A DNA stretch of 64,000 nucleotides from Madurella fahalii (taxonomy: Eukaryota; Ascomycota; Sordariomycetes; Sordariales), in NCBI GenBank assembly GCA_029876055.1, contig CM056874.1, positions 3,286,001-3,350,000 on the forward strand, given 5' to 3'. Positions 11,401 through 25,022 of this stretch are shown here, piece by piece. Positions within the stretch are counted from its first letter, which is position 1. Every line of letters starts with the position of its first letter. The position numbers and the translations under genes were made by a program. The notes under the pieces are model-generated. The model did not search any database and was not told the origin of the DNA. It worked only from the letters and a program-made list of their open reading frames with translations.

Positions 11401-12135
11401 TCAGATCTCCCACGTCTCGTCCTCCCCGGCCAGCAGGGCGCTGCTGTCGGCAAACACAATACCTCGCCTCTTCCACCCGCCCCGGCGGAGGAAGTGCTCA
11501 GCCTCGTCGTGCGGACCCACGGCCCGGCCATGGTGGAGCCGTTGGTGGTGCGGGTGGGGCCGGGCCGGGGCCGGGGCCAGGCCTTCCAAGGGCGAGTCCT
11601 CAGTCCCGCTGAGGATGCTGCAGCTGCTGCTGATGGTGCTCGCGTTGCTGGGCGTCGGGGAAGGGTCCCGCCTCCTGCTCAACGAGCTGGACTGTGTCGG
11701 CTTAGCGTTGAAGCCAAAGTCAAAGCCGCCGTAGATGACCGTATCGGACGAGTCGCAATGGTGCTGCATAAGTTGGTTGCGACCGAGGGCGTGCGAGGAA
11801 CGTGCCTGTCGCAGTCCGCGCGGCTGCGAAGGCCGCTTGCTGCTGATGGTGCTGGTGCCGTCTCCTAGTAGAGCGTCTGGGAGCTGCGGTGCAGAGCCCT
11901 GGGCCATAGGTGGGTGGAGCCGTAGCGGGTCCCAGTCGACCGACATGTCAGCCCTGCCGCTTGTGGATGGGCGCGAGTCCAGCGAGGACGAGCTGCTGGC
12001 GTCGCTTGGCTTTCTATAGTGGTCCATGGTTCCCATGCAGGAGTTGTGATGCTTCGAGCTCTTGTGGCTCCGGAGGTTGCGGAGGAACCGGTTCTGCTGC
12101 TGGTCGTGGGAAGGAGGGTAGATGCCGCACAACAT
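11401..12135 (-). CDS. Conserved fungal Ser-rich protein, function unknown
   Basis: Single-exon reading frame, 244 residues, from an ATG (12135). The protein is rich in Ser, Pro, Arg and His. Recognisable blocks are SSSSSLDSRPSTSGRADMSV, DWDPLRLHP and a C-terminal block AEHFLRRGGWKRRGIVFAD ending LAGEDETWEI. These have the appearance of short conserved motifs in an otherwise disordered protein. There is no signal peptide or membrane helix. I do not recognise a named family. The antisense strand is also open over much of this interval, which weakens the call, but the short motifs and ATG support this strand. Confidence 0.6.
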   Translation of the reverse strand: MLCGIYPPSHDQQQNRFLRNLRSHKSSKHHNSCMGTMDHYRKPSDASSSSSLDSRPSTSGRADMSVDWDPLRLHPPMAQGSAPQLPDALLGDGTSTISSKRPSQPRGLRQARSSHALGRNQLMQHHCDSSDTVIYGGFDFGFNAKPTQSSSLSRRRDPSPTPSNASTISSSCSILSGTEDSPLEGLAPAPARPHPHHQRLHHGRAVGPHDEAEHFLRRGGWKRRGIVFADSSALLAGEDETWEI

Positions 12136-14785
12136 CACCGCTTGGGGGGAGTCGATAGCCGTTTCTTATCAAGTATTGGGGGACAAAAGCCCAGTTGGTT
12201 GTAGACCCTTCTCAGTTGGGGCTGGACCCGAGCATCGCCAGTTGTGGCTGGAACTGTGAAGAACCGCTGTCTGGGCAGGGCCAACTTGGACGGGCATGGG
12301 GCAGGGCGAGGTATTTAAGCATCCTGCCCTCTTTGTAATGTGCAGGACATACCCGGACGGGAAACTCGGGGCAGAGAGCCCAGCCCAGGCCAATGCCGAC
12401 GATCGACCGTCCATGACGAAGGGTGTGGTACTGTACCTTGCAGCCCCACGCAAGGCCCGGATGGGAAAGCAGCAGAAATTCGGGCTGGGTGGACTATTGG
12501 GGCGTGGCTTAACCAGGGCAGGCCAGCTCCATGCAACCGCTCTGTTTTCGCATGCACACCATCCTCTGCCATGCAGCGGGGACACCCCAGGCCCCACTCC
12601 GCCCGAAGAGCGAAGACGGGCAGTGTTGTGGAGCAAGGCCACCTCAGCAAGCTCAGCTGTCAAACAAACACGAGGAGCACTCGCTCTCGCACCAACTGGA
12701 GCTTGACAGGTTGCCAACGCGAAGGACCGGAAATCCCATTTGCGAAAAAGGAATCGTATCCGCAGAAATCAACGACTGAGTACCAGAGCCAGCAATTGCA
12801 GCCATCCTCAATGCCATCGGTTTCAGGAACCCGAGTTGTCCGGATGAAGACTCTTACGTCATCGAGGTCCCGCGTCGACATCACTCCCCCGGCGCAATCG
12901 GCGCTGGGCGGCTATGTAGCCGTAGGGCATGGGCTTTTCAGCGTCGTGCACGTTCCGAGCCTGGACCCGGTTGTGCGACAAACGATTCGCCCCCACCATG
13001 CAAGGCCAAGTGTGGAGGCCCGCAGCCTGCTTGATCTGTTGTGAATGATAACGGGCACTTGAAAAAGTGGGCCACACCTGGAGAAAATCCACTGGAAGGG
13101 TCTCTGCCAACGGTCGGGCCAGGCAGATCGCGAGGCGCGGGATCGAGATAGTAAAAAAAAAAAAAGAAAAAAAAAAAGGCGGCCACTATGATGGGATTGT
13201 TTGCTCCTCACCGCCAGTCCAAACTCCCGGCTGTCGTCGCAAGCCCCGATGGCGTGGATGGCCGCTCATGGGACCTTTGCAAGCTCCCTTCCCGGGAGTT
13301 GACGCTGCGTCCCATGATTGGTAGGCGCCAGATTGGGAGTCAGCCACTGGGCCCAGAAGCAAACTGCCGTCTGTTCCAGCAGTGTGGTCGATCCGCCCAT
13401 CACTAGCGAGCTATCTGTGCGAACCTGCGTCCGGTTGGGGTAGCTTGGCAAGAATCTCGGTTCTTGGCGGGCCATCATTCGGGGCGAAACATGGCCGCAA
13501 GAAACGAGGCCCCACCACCATCCAGCCTGCGATGTTCTGTGGCGGCATTCCTCTGCTCAGTGATCGAAGAAAAGGCCCGTCATCGATCACCCGTCATCGA
13601 AGTTTCTCAGAGATCGGCGGCATCCGTCAAGTTCCACGATCCCAACTCGATGTTGTCAGAAACGTGTGATCCCGATTCTCTTCGTCTAATAGTCCAAACC
13701 GCAGCTCTCGGACGCATTCAAACCAACTCCGTTGCCGACACGAATACAATTCTGAACCAAGTGTCGCAAGTCCGCAAGCGTCGCATGACCATGGCATGTT
13801 TGCGACAACTGTCGCAGCGGATACAGATGGGTCGCATGGCGCACTGCCAGCTCGCCCTGACCGTTCTTGCCACTAAAAGGTCGGGCTGGTTCCTAACAAA
13901 ATTCGACTTGCAGCCGAATACCGTTTTGCGCTTGATTAGGGAATGCCGGGCTTTTTGCGCAGATCTCCACGGCTTGCCGAGCTGACTACATTGATGCATC
14001 GTCAAAGCTTCTGAAACACCTAGGGATCTGCATCTCGAATTGGATTTTTCGCGCGCTATGATGTTTTGTCGGCACGCTGGCAAACACCAAAGCGTGGTAG
14101 CAAGTGATGTAATGTGCGACATTTTAGCTGCTCCTACAGTCAAGTGAGTTCCCCAGTATTCCATATGCCATCTCCCAACCCTATCGTCCGAGTCATCAGA
14201 GATACTGCAGCCGGCATGCGCTCGATCCATCGCCGTCCCCAGGCCAACATTTCTCGGCCATAGCCCTCCAGGATAAGAGCGACCCACAGAATACGGGATC
14301 ATAGGGCCAGGGATAACAGAAGATTTCGTCTTGGTTTATAGACAGTTGAGCACTCAGCCACCCGATGACAACCCCGCTTTGATCTCCTGTCATGCCCAAG
14401 GTCGTCTCAACGGTACCGGAAGGAGTGTTACATCAACGAGAGCCTTGCACATGTGTCCTCCAAATGCCCCAAGATCTGCGTTGGTGACAGATGCTGATAT
14501 AATCCGAACCGGGGTTCGAGGCCCGGGGATGCCGCGTGATCATCGACTCTGACAGAGCTGACTTCCTTCGGCCATGTCGACTCGGTGTTGTACGAGAACG
14601 GCCCGGGGCCCCGGTATGTGTCGAGGGACTGGTCAGCTCATCCGGATGTGTGCGCGCCAATTGGCAGCAGTCGAGAGGATGGCGACGTAATCACAACCAT
14701 GGAGCTCAAGTCCGATGGTGGATCGGAGCCTCGGTGAACCACTGCCCAGGATCGCCTTCCTTCTCTTCTTGCGCCGACCCGTTGC
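12136..14785. other. Gene-poor spacer
   Basis: The 2.6 kb hold no gene I can support. Open frames of 170-234 codons at 12340-13044 and 13464-13985 on the plus strand lack recognisable motifs. A GTACTGTAC copy is at 12428-12436 and an A-rich run at about 13153-13177. Confidence 0.5.
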
Positions 14786-15257
14786 TCACAACACGCCATC
14801 GCTCTCCCCTGGCAACCGCTTGACTCTCTTTTGTTCCCAATTATCGAGGTCTTTCGCAGCAAGTCTCTGCAGCATCACGGGTCAACAAAAACACGCCCCC
14901 CAATGATATTAGAATATATAAAAGAACCCCATCTCACAAATCACGTCCCACCTCCATCGCCAAAGACCCCGGAGAAAAGACCAGACTTACATAGTATTCC
15001 TCTCGAATATCCACCTTCCTCCCCCCTTTACCCACGCCCAGCTCCTCCTCGCGCGTCATTTGCCGTACCTTCCTGTCGTGTCGTTCGTACCGGATTGCCG
15101 TCGCGGGCGTGAGAACAAAGGAGGCCGCCACGATGATACTAATAAAGGGCAGGCCAAACAACAGAAATGGGTGCTTGGCCATTGCCGCGCGGTAGCGCAC
15201 GCCGAACCTGCTTGACTCGGCCGATGAGCGGAATTTGCGGCTCTGGAAGACTGCCAT
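14786..15257 (-). CDS. COX16: Cytochrome c oxidase assembly protein COX16
   Basis: Exons are complement(join(14786..14866,14991..15257)), 115 residues, a normal COX16 length. Family features run in order: N-terminal MAVFQSRKFRS, a single inner-membrane helix around residues 28-48 (HPFLLFGLPFISIIVAASFV), then TPATAIRYERHDRKV and VDIREEYY. After the 124-nt intron (GTAAGT...TGCTGCAG) the tail is RLAAKDLDNWEQKRVKRLPG. Splicing restores exactly the conserved REEYYRLAAKDLDNWE. COX16 is a mitochondrial inner-membrane factor needed for complex IV assembly, involved in Cox1/Cox2 maturation. No anomaly seen. Confidence 0.95.
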
Positions 15258-18200
15258 TTTGTTAGTTCCGGAGTCCCCTTCTTAGGAGTGGTGCGATGCT
15301 GGATTTCTGTCGGCAAGAGCGGTTCGGTTGGAGAAGATCGTTCAGAGTGGATTCAAGGGAAGAGAAGAAAGCTTCGGGACGGGAATTGGGACATCGGAGG
15401 CTTCCGGAGCCGAGCCCCAGAAGCAGGGGTGGGGGCCGATTTTACATCCAGGGTTAGGGCTCACTTACACAACTCCCCAGAGCAGGCTGTCACACCAACA
15501 ACATTAGGTACCGTAACGCAGTATATAAATATTATGAAATATACCCTCAGTCTGAAATTAGAATAACTTTCTCTGTTTTAACCCGCTCGACAACTCGATT
15601 CCAACCACTTGTGTGCTTGACCTTGGGTAGTCATAGTCATTGCCCAGGGTATTAAAGAAACAGGCAGTTCTGGAGGTTCCATATTGCCTCAGGCCACCTG
15701 GCAGGCGGCAGAAAAGAACCCGGCATTTCAAACTTACCTTGGAACTCGTTGGCAGCAAAGACCAAGACGGAATCACAGGCAACTGAAAGAATGAGTGATA
15801 CCGAAACCAATTCTCCATCAAGCACCCTCAGTGAAGGGATAGACTCCCGTTTTTGATATACCGATATCATGTCACTTGTTCCTAGAAAACACGTCCCTCC
15901 CCCGGTATCCGAAGCCTTCGCTACTAAGCTTCTGGTTGCATTGAGGGATAACGATCCACAACTTCCCGCAGCTACTGACGTTGACATTGAGAGATGGGGC
16001 CTCGAGTTGCTCGACGTCCTCCGTCCTCCCCGGATTGTCGGTTTCCTAGTTGTTAGTCATCTCGAGTTCCACAGCCTGATCCCGGAGATACGCAAGGTCT
16101 CAGCAGGAGCAGTAAGCTTCACAGTTGGATGCCGTAAGATCCCGGGCAACCTTGGAAGCGAGATTGTCGAGTTATTTCCCAGTGTACAAATGGCATGAGA
16201 TCTGCGGCTGCGGAAAATTGTCGTCCAGAGGCTCCTCAGCAAGCAATGAAAGCCTCCTTTGACCAAACCGTGTGCATGCTTCGGGGCTGGAGCATGATCT
16301 GGGTACTCCACAAAATTACCGGGAAGGTTGCTGTCTAGCCGGTGACCATCGCCAGTTACACATTAATCCCAGTTCATCTCTTCTCCTCTGGGGACAGCGC
16401 ACCAACGACAGAGAACCAATACAAAGGTTCTCTCAAGCCTACCCGGCCTCGCCACGTATCCTGCATTCCTGTCAGATCGAGCAAGCCAATGCCAAACAGA
16501 CTGGAACTAGTTGCCATGTTCGAGTGGATGAGGGATAACTGTCATGATGTTAGCACCTTTTGAACATTTGCGCCCGGCGCTGGCAAGGCGAACTTGAATG
16601 AGGCTACCGTGGACCCAGGTACTTAGGTACTAGCAAGGTAACGTTTTATATACACTGGGCCATGGAAGTATCCAGCTATCATCATCATTTTCCCATTGCT
16701 AGCATTGGACGGTAAGGTTTGGCAATGATAGATGCCGTCTCCTCCTGCAAGGTAGCTCTCAGGGAGAGGCTCGTAAATTTATCACCGCCAAGAAAAAAGC
16801 CAAAGAAAGAAAAAAAAAGAAAAAGAAAAGAAAACGAAACACCAAGGATGTTGGAAAAGCGGGGGATAGCTGAACGTCCACGCGATGATTTGATGGAGCG
16901 CTGCTTTCTGGGCTCCGCCTAGAAGGGAGATCTCAAAAGCCCGTTGTCTTCGCTACGCCCCTGCCCGAGCATCCCAACACCGTCACTCATTGTCGTTCTC
17001 ATTTTCCAAGGGATCATGATAGCGCCATTTTCCAGATCAATTAGTGCCGGTGCAATAAATGTTAAGAGGAGAGCTTCAGTAGCTATCTATCTCACCGTTC
17101 TTATACTGTTCTTCTCCTATGGCGACCCGGAAAATGTCCACCAAATCCACCCCCCGTCCCAGGGTCTTCTTCATTCAGTGAAAGAGTGCCCATAGTAGAA
17201 GACTCCAGTGTGGCTGCCCCAACGCAAGTTGCTGGATACTGGGATGCTGCTCCACATGAGGCTCTGCCAACAGCCTCAAGGTATGGATCAGAAGATCGAT
17301 CCACTCAGGGGTGGGGTTAGTCCGCACGTCTTCGCTTTGTTAGGTGCCGCTTGTCAAACCGTGTTTCTGCAGTAAGCCCGGTTCGATAAACGAGACGCTA
17401 TCCTTGGCGCCACCAGTCTGGGGCTGTCGAGTTCCTTTGCGGTATCAAGGCCCTAGTGAAGGCGTTGATGAGAGACTTGCAAGTAGTCTGTTGGAGAGAG
17501 CTGAAGCGCTGCTAATAAAACTTCCTACTTGTTCCGAGTGGTCAATATGGATTGGATGTCTGGTCGCAGTAACGTGTGGCGCCTCATCATCACTCATCTT
17601 CCGCTCTGCGTCACAGCATTACTGTCATAAAGCGAACAAGACTTCGGTAATTTAAGAGGTTGCGAGGGGAAATGAACTCATATAATAGCACTCTGCTTCC
17701 TATCCGCACAGTACTGCCGCAAAATCTGCAGTTGGTGGGAGCATGGGAGGCATCTTGCCGACATGTGGTGACAAGGGCGGTTATGGCGTGCAGTGCGGAC
17801 TGGAATGATGGCACGGATCTCAACAGCTCAAACCAGGGAGGGCGAAGTGCAGAGTGGTGGACGATACGGGAGGTAGGTATCAGTACCTCCAGCCCGCGGC
17901 CATAGAGCAGTATCTCCTGCTTCTATGTAGCTCTGATTCTTCGAACGTTAGCAATGAACTAGAATCAGAGGTCTACTCGTTTAGTTGAAACCGTGGGCGT
18001 CTGTCTGTTCACGACCGACAGGAAAACAATGAATAGTTTCACGTCCGGCAAGATCGACACTCTCTGCGTTGGAGATATAGAAAAACGAAACGGCCGAGAC
18101 TCTCTCCGGATCGAACATGGCTAACTTCAGGGACACAAATGTTCGAGGGCGGGAGCACCAAGAAACATGTGACTGGGGCTTTCTGTTGTTCGCAGCATCG

Positions 18201-18824
18201 TTGGCGTGGCATGCTTTTACCGCATGTACGAGGATTCTAAGGCTTGTTGGGGTAAACGTTTCGGCTGAAGCGTAACGGAAGTAGAACGTATATATCGAGG
18301 ACAGGGATCAAACGCTAACGGACATGATGACGGAGGCAAACTGATCGACGCGGAGGTAAATGGGGGGAGTGGGTGGTCAATGAGGGTCTAATGCTCTGTG
18401 ACCCTCTGGCTGCAACTGACCCTAGCCCGGAACTGGGGAGAGTTCCGAATGGCTCTCGGCCACCGAATGCGATGGACTGAGATCAACTAATAATTTCGGC
18501 GCCTTTGCGGAACAGGTCCACTGGCATTCTCCTCCCCTGCGTCTGTCGCCAAGCCTCGCTATAACTTATACCGCTGTCATCCCCCCCGGTATGGTTTCGA
18601 GCCTGGCCATGAACTGCTGTTGCCACACACCCCACTGCAGCCCACACCCCTGTATGTTTCCGAGCCGGGTTATCCTTCTTCAAGCCTGTTATTGACCTGA
18701 TGGATCGAAAGGCAACTGCTTTGCCCTGCCAACTCTGCGTCTGCAATTGGTTTTCACATCACCCTCGTTGTGCGGTCTGATGCAGTTAGTTGCCTTCCAG
18801 GGTCCCTGTGTACAAGGCAAAGAG
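15258..18824. other. Long spacer with one doubtful small ORF
   Basis: The 3.6 kb between COX16 and the methyltransferase-like gene hold no confident gene. They contain a purine-rich low-complexity tract (about 16790-16845, A/G with few other bases), a TAGGTACTTAGGTACT stretch near 16617-16633 and a GGAGGTA/TACCTCC inverted repeat at 17869-17890. Confidence 0.5.
15869..16198 (+). CDS. Doubtful small ORF, unknown
   Basis: A 109-codon ATG-initiated frame starts MSLVPRKHVPPPVSEAF and contains DIERWGLELLDVLRPPRIVGF, which looks protein-like. A separate 21-codon ORF (MSDTETNSPSS...) begins just upstream at about 15791 and could be an upstream exon or a uORF. No family is recognised and no splice evidence links the pieces. 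It could be a relic or chance. Confidence 0.2.
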   Translation: MSLVPRKHVPPPVSEAFATKLLVALRDNDPQLPAATDVDIERWGLELLDVLRPPRIVGFLVVSHLEFHSLIPEIRKVSAGAVSFTVGCRKIPGNLGSEIVELFPSVQMA

Positions 18825-20217
18825 ATGTCTGAGATGCTTGACAAAGTCTCCATCTCGGAGACGACCGACTTCCTGAGCTCTGAAAATACGCCACTAATCT
18901 CGGACGGTGCCGGCATAGTAATAGTGCCTGAGGACGGCACGAGTGTTGTGTCCGAACCCGACGCGTGAGCTCGCCCCGAGATCAGCAGGTGCCCTTGCAA
19001 ATATACGCTAACGACTTGCTAGTCCCAGCAGCGACACTACCTCTCTGCCAGCTGACGCCGAAGACTATCTCGAGATCTGTGGAAGGCTTTTTCCAAATCC
19101 GGAGCGCGGTGGCTGGAGCTGGTACTCTGGAGCGCATTCCGATGAAATTGGCACCACCAACGTACTGATCATTTGACAGGTGCGCTGTTGACGAGGAGTT
19201 TCGAGTCTGGAGCGAGACAGAGTAAGATGACTGCGCACCATGCAAGGACAAGTCTGACAATCCATCCGCAGTCTCGTCACCCAGGAGTCTCGGAGGGGGT
19301 TCTGCCTGTACCGCGCCCCAGTCAGCGAGCCGACCTCGGTGCTAGATCTGAAGGCTCTGTTTGGCTACTGGGCAGAGTATGTTGAAGATTTGCTTCTTGC
19401 CGCGATCAGAACTGACAAAGGTTTGGTACCACTAGTCAAGTTGCTCTCGTTCATGAATCGGCCGACGTCGTTGGAATAGACATTGCGCCCGTCCAGTTTG
19501 CCGCACAGCCGAATTGCCGCTTCGAGTTCGACAACTGCAACTTGGAGTGGAATAGAAGACGGGGTTCCTTTGACCTGATCTACGGCCATAAGCTCCTGGG
19601 AAATGTCAACGACCGCGTCGGACTACTCCAAAATGCCTTCGACTGTCTGGCTGCTGGCGGCTTTGTTGAGCTGTGCGATAGGCCGTTTCACTATACAAGC
19701 AAAGCCGGGGAAACCGAGTCTTGGGATTTTGTGGCTCGTCAGGCACAGGAGCTTGGGGGTATGGTCGGCTGCTCGTTTGTCGTCACTCCTGGCGGGTACA
19801 CGAATGATATGATAGCAGCTGGCTTCCTGGATGTCTGTGAGGAATGGGAGACGATACCGCTGGAGGAATGCCTGGACAGTGTCCTGGATGAGGTCAAATG
19901 CTTCCTTCTACGGAAGTGGCATATGGAAGGGATACCCCGCGAAAAAATCAGCACGCGCATCGCAGACTTGAGTGACAAACTCGTATCGGAGGCAAGCAAC
20001 ATTGATGTCAAATAGTAAGCTCAATCAAAATCCCAGAGGCTTGGACGCCAGCTAACCCATCGACAGCGTTACAGCATGGGGACGGAAGCCGTTCCCTGGA
20101 GAGTCAACTATGGTGATGGACGGACCGGCTTCCGATAATGGATGGGCTTGTGCTATTTACGACGGTGTTCCGCCGGATGCGGGAAGGACTCGTACAGTTA
20201 CGTGGCTGAACAGCTAG
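18825..20217 (+). CDS. SAM-dependent methyltransferase-like protein with altered motif I
   Basis: Exons are join(18825..18964,19032..19121,19180..19221,19272..19376,19436..20014,20067..20217), 368 residues. All five junctions keep frame and have recognisable branch points. It matches the LaeA-like/class I fungal methyltransferase layout: an acidic N-terminus, a DEE segment, LYRAPVSEPTSVLDL, the beta-2 acidic end VVGIDIAPVQF, the FEFDNCNLEW region, FDLIYGHKLLGNV (motif IV area), GGFVELCD and a terminal YVTAWGRKP. The glycine-rich SAM loop expected as DLGxGxG reads DLKALFG (residues 116-122), so two of three glycines are missing. Either SAM binding is lost (a pseudoenzyme or an ageing gene) or the structure there is mis-spliced. 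It is convergent with the C2H2 gene downstream. Confidence 0.72.
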
Positions 20218-20979
20218 TGTGAGGGAGGGAAAGACCGAAACGCATAGCTAGTTGAGCATTAGAGACTAGAATGTATGAAGAGCGATGCACAGAGGACGCT
20301 GACAGCCATCTATTCCTCACTGATATGGATTGCCGTGTGAAGTCAATTATGGGATTAGGCTCATAATGAGCAGTCCTCCATGAAGCCGCTCCGATCCAAA
20401 CCGATGTCGAGGGGCAGTCGCTGTCAGGACACTACGCAAAAAAAGAACAGGGAGTACTCTGGGCCGGTTAACGGGGCCGTGAGTCCACGTTCAATCATCG
20501 AACCGACTGAGCCAACACAACACCGGTCAATTTCCTGCCACACGCCCCATGATATTTTGGCCAACTGGAGTGACCCCAAGAACCTTGGTCTCAATTGCTA
20601 TCGTACGATGTCTTGAAGCGTATTCCTGTCTGCATCAACGTGTAGACCGCCCTTGGAAGTCTCCTCAAACAAGGCTCGCCCCACCTTCCTATTTCATTCA
20701 TCAGCTGATTTCTGATTGGGCATAATACCCAGCAACAAACCTCGCCCCCGCATTCCCCCGGCTCCCCCCAAATAATCAGTACCCAAATCAAAACGGTCCC
20801 GCAAAGGACTCGAGTTTCGTCACCAATTCAACGGATAAAATGGAGTGCTTATTACTATTTCTCAATCTAACTGAAGATAACAAACGCTTAGGATCCGATC
20901 AAGAAAACAGAGACCACTCAATTTGACCAAGGATAACCCGTGTTCAGGATTCATTCAAGAGCAAAAACTAAGGCAACCC
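20218..20979. other. Convergent intergenic region
   Basis: This is the 3' flank shared by the methyltransferase-like gene (+) and the C2H2 gene (-). No coding sequence is recognised. Confidence 0.5.
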
Positions 20980-22409
<1,430 letters not shown>

Positions 22410-24717
22410 CTAGGCCCAATTCACGGTGGCTGGAAGGGAGTGTCGAACCAGCGTAGGACACGTAGGGCGAAGAAGTTGAATCGGCAGCAGACGACCTTGC
22501 ACAGAACACCCAATACTAACCGCTGCAGGTGCCAAGGCAGGGAGTGTTCGGGGAAAGAGTGGAAAGCGGGATATGGTCATCAAAGATTGTCAGGTGAGGT
22601 GACCGCGACAAAGTGGGCAGCTTTATGTGCTGAGCAGCCACGAATCCGAGAAGCTTTATAGCAGGGACTTTCACAGATCCTCGGCCACGAAAGGCGCACG
22701 GAAACCCAAATCTGTAGCGTCATGGAAGGCTCATCTCGCGGCCGGACTTTGGCGGGTGCGCACGAATCATTGGGAAGGAGATCATCTCGGGCCCCAACCA
22801 CCTACTACGCCAAAGCATCATGCCGTGCTCTTTGCGCTGTCGCTCACCTGGTTCAACGGTCTTGGCATAGCCCTATCTGGGAAGAACCTAAACGGCCATC
22901 GCTGGGCTGCTGCGGGGCGAGCAAGGGCGACCCTTTCTTCTCCCCACAGCCTCATTTCTTTCTCAATCCAACTGGGAGAAGTCCGAAACCACCAAAGGGG
23001 GCAAGAGTAGACATAGCTACGCTGTCAATGTTTCAGGCTATCTTGTTAGAAGCTGTAGGAGTCGTTGCCAAAGCGAAGCGGTAACACTTAGGCGTTTATT
23101 GTATTACGTCAAAATTTGCGCCATTGTAGTCCCAGTCCGGCGTTCCCTCGTTGTTGAGTTTGCGTTTGTGCCTCTGTCTTTCCTCTACACCACCTGGATA
23201 TGTACTGTAACGTTCGCGCGGACAAGGGCCCACTGTTAGTATGTACTGGAAATAGTGCGGTGTACCAAAACAGTGGCCCCCTTCGGCGCTAACGTTACGT
23301 GTCCTGTGGAGTAATAATATGCTCCCTGACCTGCAGGGAGCAAAACCCCGACCTGTTCTGGATCACCAGAGCCGGAACTTGCCATGGTGCGGTGCAATGT
23401 GGGGAAGTCGCTTCCGCCCCAGCTTGTTCCAAGCTCGGCTCAGCCCTGTCATACTGCCGCTTCTCGGCCGCCAAGATTCCCACTAGCCCCTGCTCTAAGT
23501 TGGAGGGAAACGGCGATGCCGGGTGAAAAACAGTTGGGCGACTCGCGATGAATGGTGCATCATAGGGAGGGAAGGCAAAGCCGAGACCGCGACTCTCTTA
23601 AACTATGGAGCCAACATCAGGTGCATTAGCGCATTTCTATATACACTACACTATCCATTGCCGTCGGGTCGCTCACCCGATAATCGCCGAGCAATCACGA
23701 GTACAGTAATGACACCCGTCATCCCTGTTCCCACTTCAGCCCTTGCTTAGCCGCAGATCTCGCGTCCACCGGCGGACCCAGACGAGGGAAAGAGACATGG
23801 GGTGTTGCGTGAGCCGAGATCCGCATGCCAAACTTCCATGGTTCGCATCTTTTTTCGCCCGTCGTCTGTGTCTTCGTCTTCAGCGACGCACCGGCCGCCT
23901 CTGAGATGGCCTCCGCTCTCATTCTAGGGTCCTCACCGAGTTGAAGCTTCTAAAACCAAGACTCGCTCCTGCGATAAGGTTCCCGACTCAACACACATGC
24001 ACTAGTGTACGGTGTTGATCACGCTCGGGCTCCACTCCAGAGACCAAGCACGCGGGAAGCGGTAACGCAAATAGGAACGCAACCATTTCGTGTGGGTCTT
24101 TCCAATCGGGCGGGAGTCATGTCTCCAGCGGATCGCTGCTTCCCCAGACCTGCGCTTCATGCGGGGGGTGCACAAAGAATCCCGTCACCTCCGTGCCGCG
24201 GTGGGATGGTTTAACCCCCCAGACCCGTGTACTCGTTCCTTCCCTCAACACGCTCAGATCTTTACAGCTGATCCAGGGTTGCCGATCTGGAGTAGGTAAC
24301 ACAGAAGTGTGGGGCCAGCATGTACCACAGCATCCCATGCATGCGCAGGTGTAGTACTGTATGTTCTTTGAGAAGGCCGCTTCCCGATCTTTTGAACCCC
24401 GCCCACCGACTGTCCGAATCGTCCCCGAAGGTCATTCCACACCTTACAATGCCACCTCAACGCTCGCGTCCAGCTGCTGCGTGTGGAGACACCGTGGCCG
24501 CGACTTCTCCCAACCGTTTATCTCCCGTCGCCGGTGGTTAATCCGGCCCGCTGCATTCCCCACTGTGACCGGAAGGCAACATGGATATGTCGGGTGCCCC
24601 CCCGGGCGCATTAGGCCCAAGTTGCAATGCGCAAACCTGAAACATCCGCGTCTGCCTACTGCACGCCATACCTAGCTCTACGTACTGACAAGCTTTGTCA
24701 AGCGACTACTCGGCAAA
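22410..24717. other. Gene-poor spacer
   Basis: The promoter of the C2H2 gene lies at the left, then about 2 kb without a gene I can recognise. Short open frames here lack motifs. Confidence 0.5.
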
Positions 24718-25007
24718 ATGAACGTGGTATGTGTCCTGATGTCCTGCAGGGATACCGTGTACTAACTTTACCTTAGGGTGACATCGCCCGAAGCGGGCAA
24801 TACGAAGCCATCAAATTCTGGACTCTACCAGCCGAGGACAGAGAGAGGAAGATAACATGGAAATCCGCATCTCCTTTCATCGACGCAGGCATAACGATCG
24901 GTGGAGAGCGTCTTCCTCATGAGGAGTTGAGGAAGGAAGGGGGATCGGCGATCGTCCCAGCGGGAAAAGAAGTGTTCGTGCTGCAGATGGAAGTCAAGTT
25001 CGAGTGA
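24718..25007 (+). CDS. Small unknown protein (79 residues) with 9-nt first exon
   Basis: Exons are join(24718..24726,24777..25007). Exon 1 encodes MNV. The 50-nt intron has donor GTATGT, a perfect TACTAAC branch and acceptor CCTTAG. Exon 2 is a clean frame beginning GDIARSGQYEAIKFWTLPAE and ending VFVLQMEVKFE. The alternation of strands (ITIGGERL, SAIVPAG, VFVLQMEVKF) suggests a small beta-rich domain. There is no signal peptide or membrane helix. The stop codon is 15 bp from the stop of the convergent gene at 25023, so 3' UTRs must overlap. I do not recognise a family, and no function is claimed. The excellent branch site is the main reason to believe the gene. Confidence 0.65.
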
Positions 25008-25022
25008 CTATTGAAGTAGCTA

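Noticed and set aside
12340..13044. 234-codon plus-strand open frame
   Set aside because: No motifs, starts at an internal codon of unclear context, low-complexity composition changes along it.
13464..13985. 173-codon plus-strand open frame
   Set aside because: No recognisable domain and no supporting splice structure.
14500..14530. GGTTCGAGGCC-like T-arm sequence suggesting a tRNA
   Set aside because: No acceptor stem, D-arm or anticodon arm could be assembled around it in either orientation.
16790..16845. A/G-rich tract considered as a retroelement poly(A) tail
   Set aside because: No target-site duplication or adjacent reverse-transcriptase remnants; best read as low-complexity DNA.
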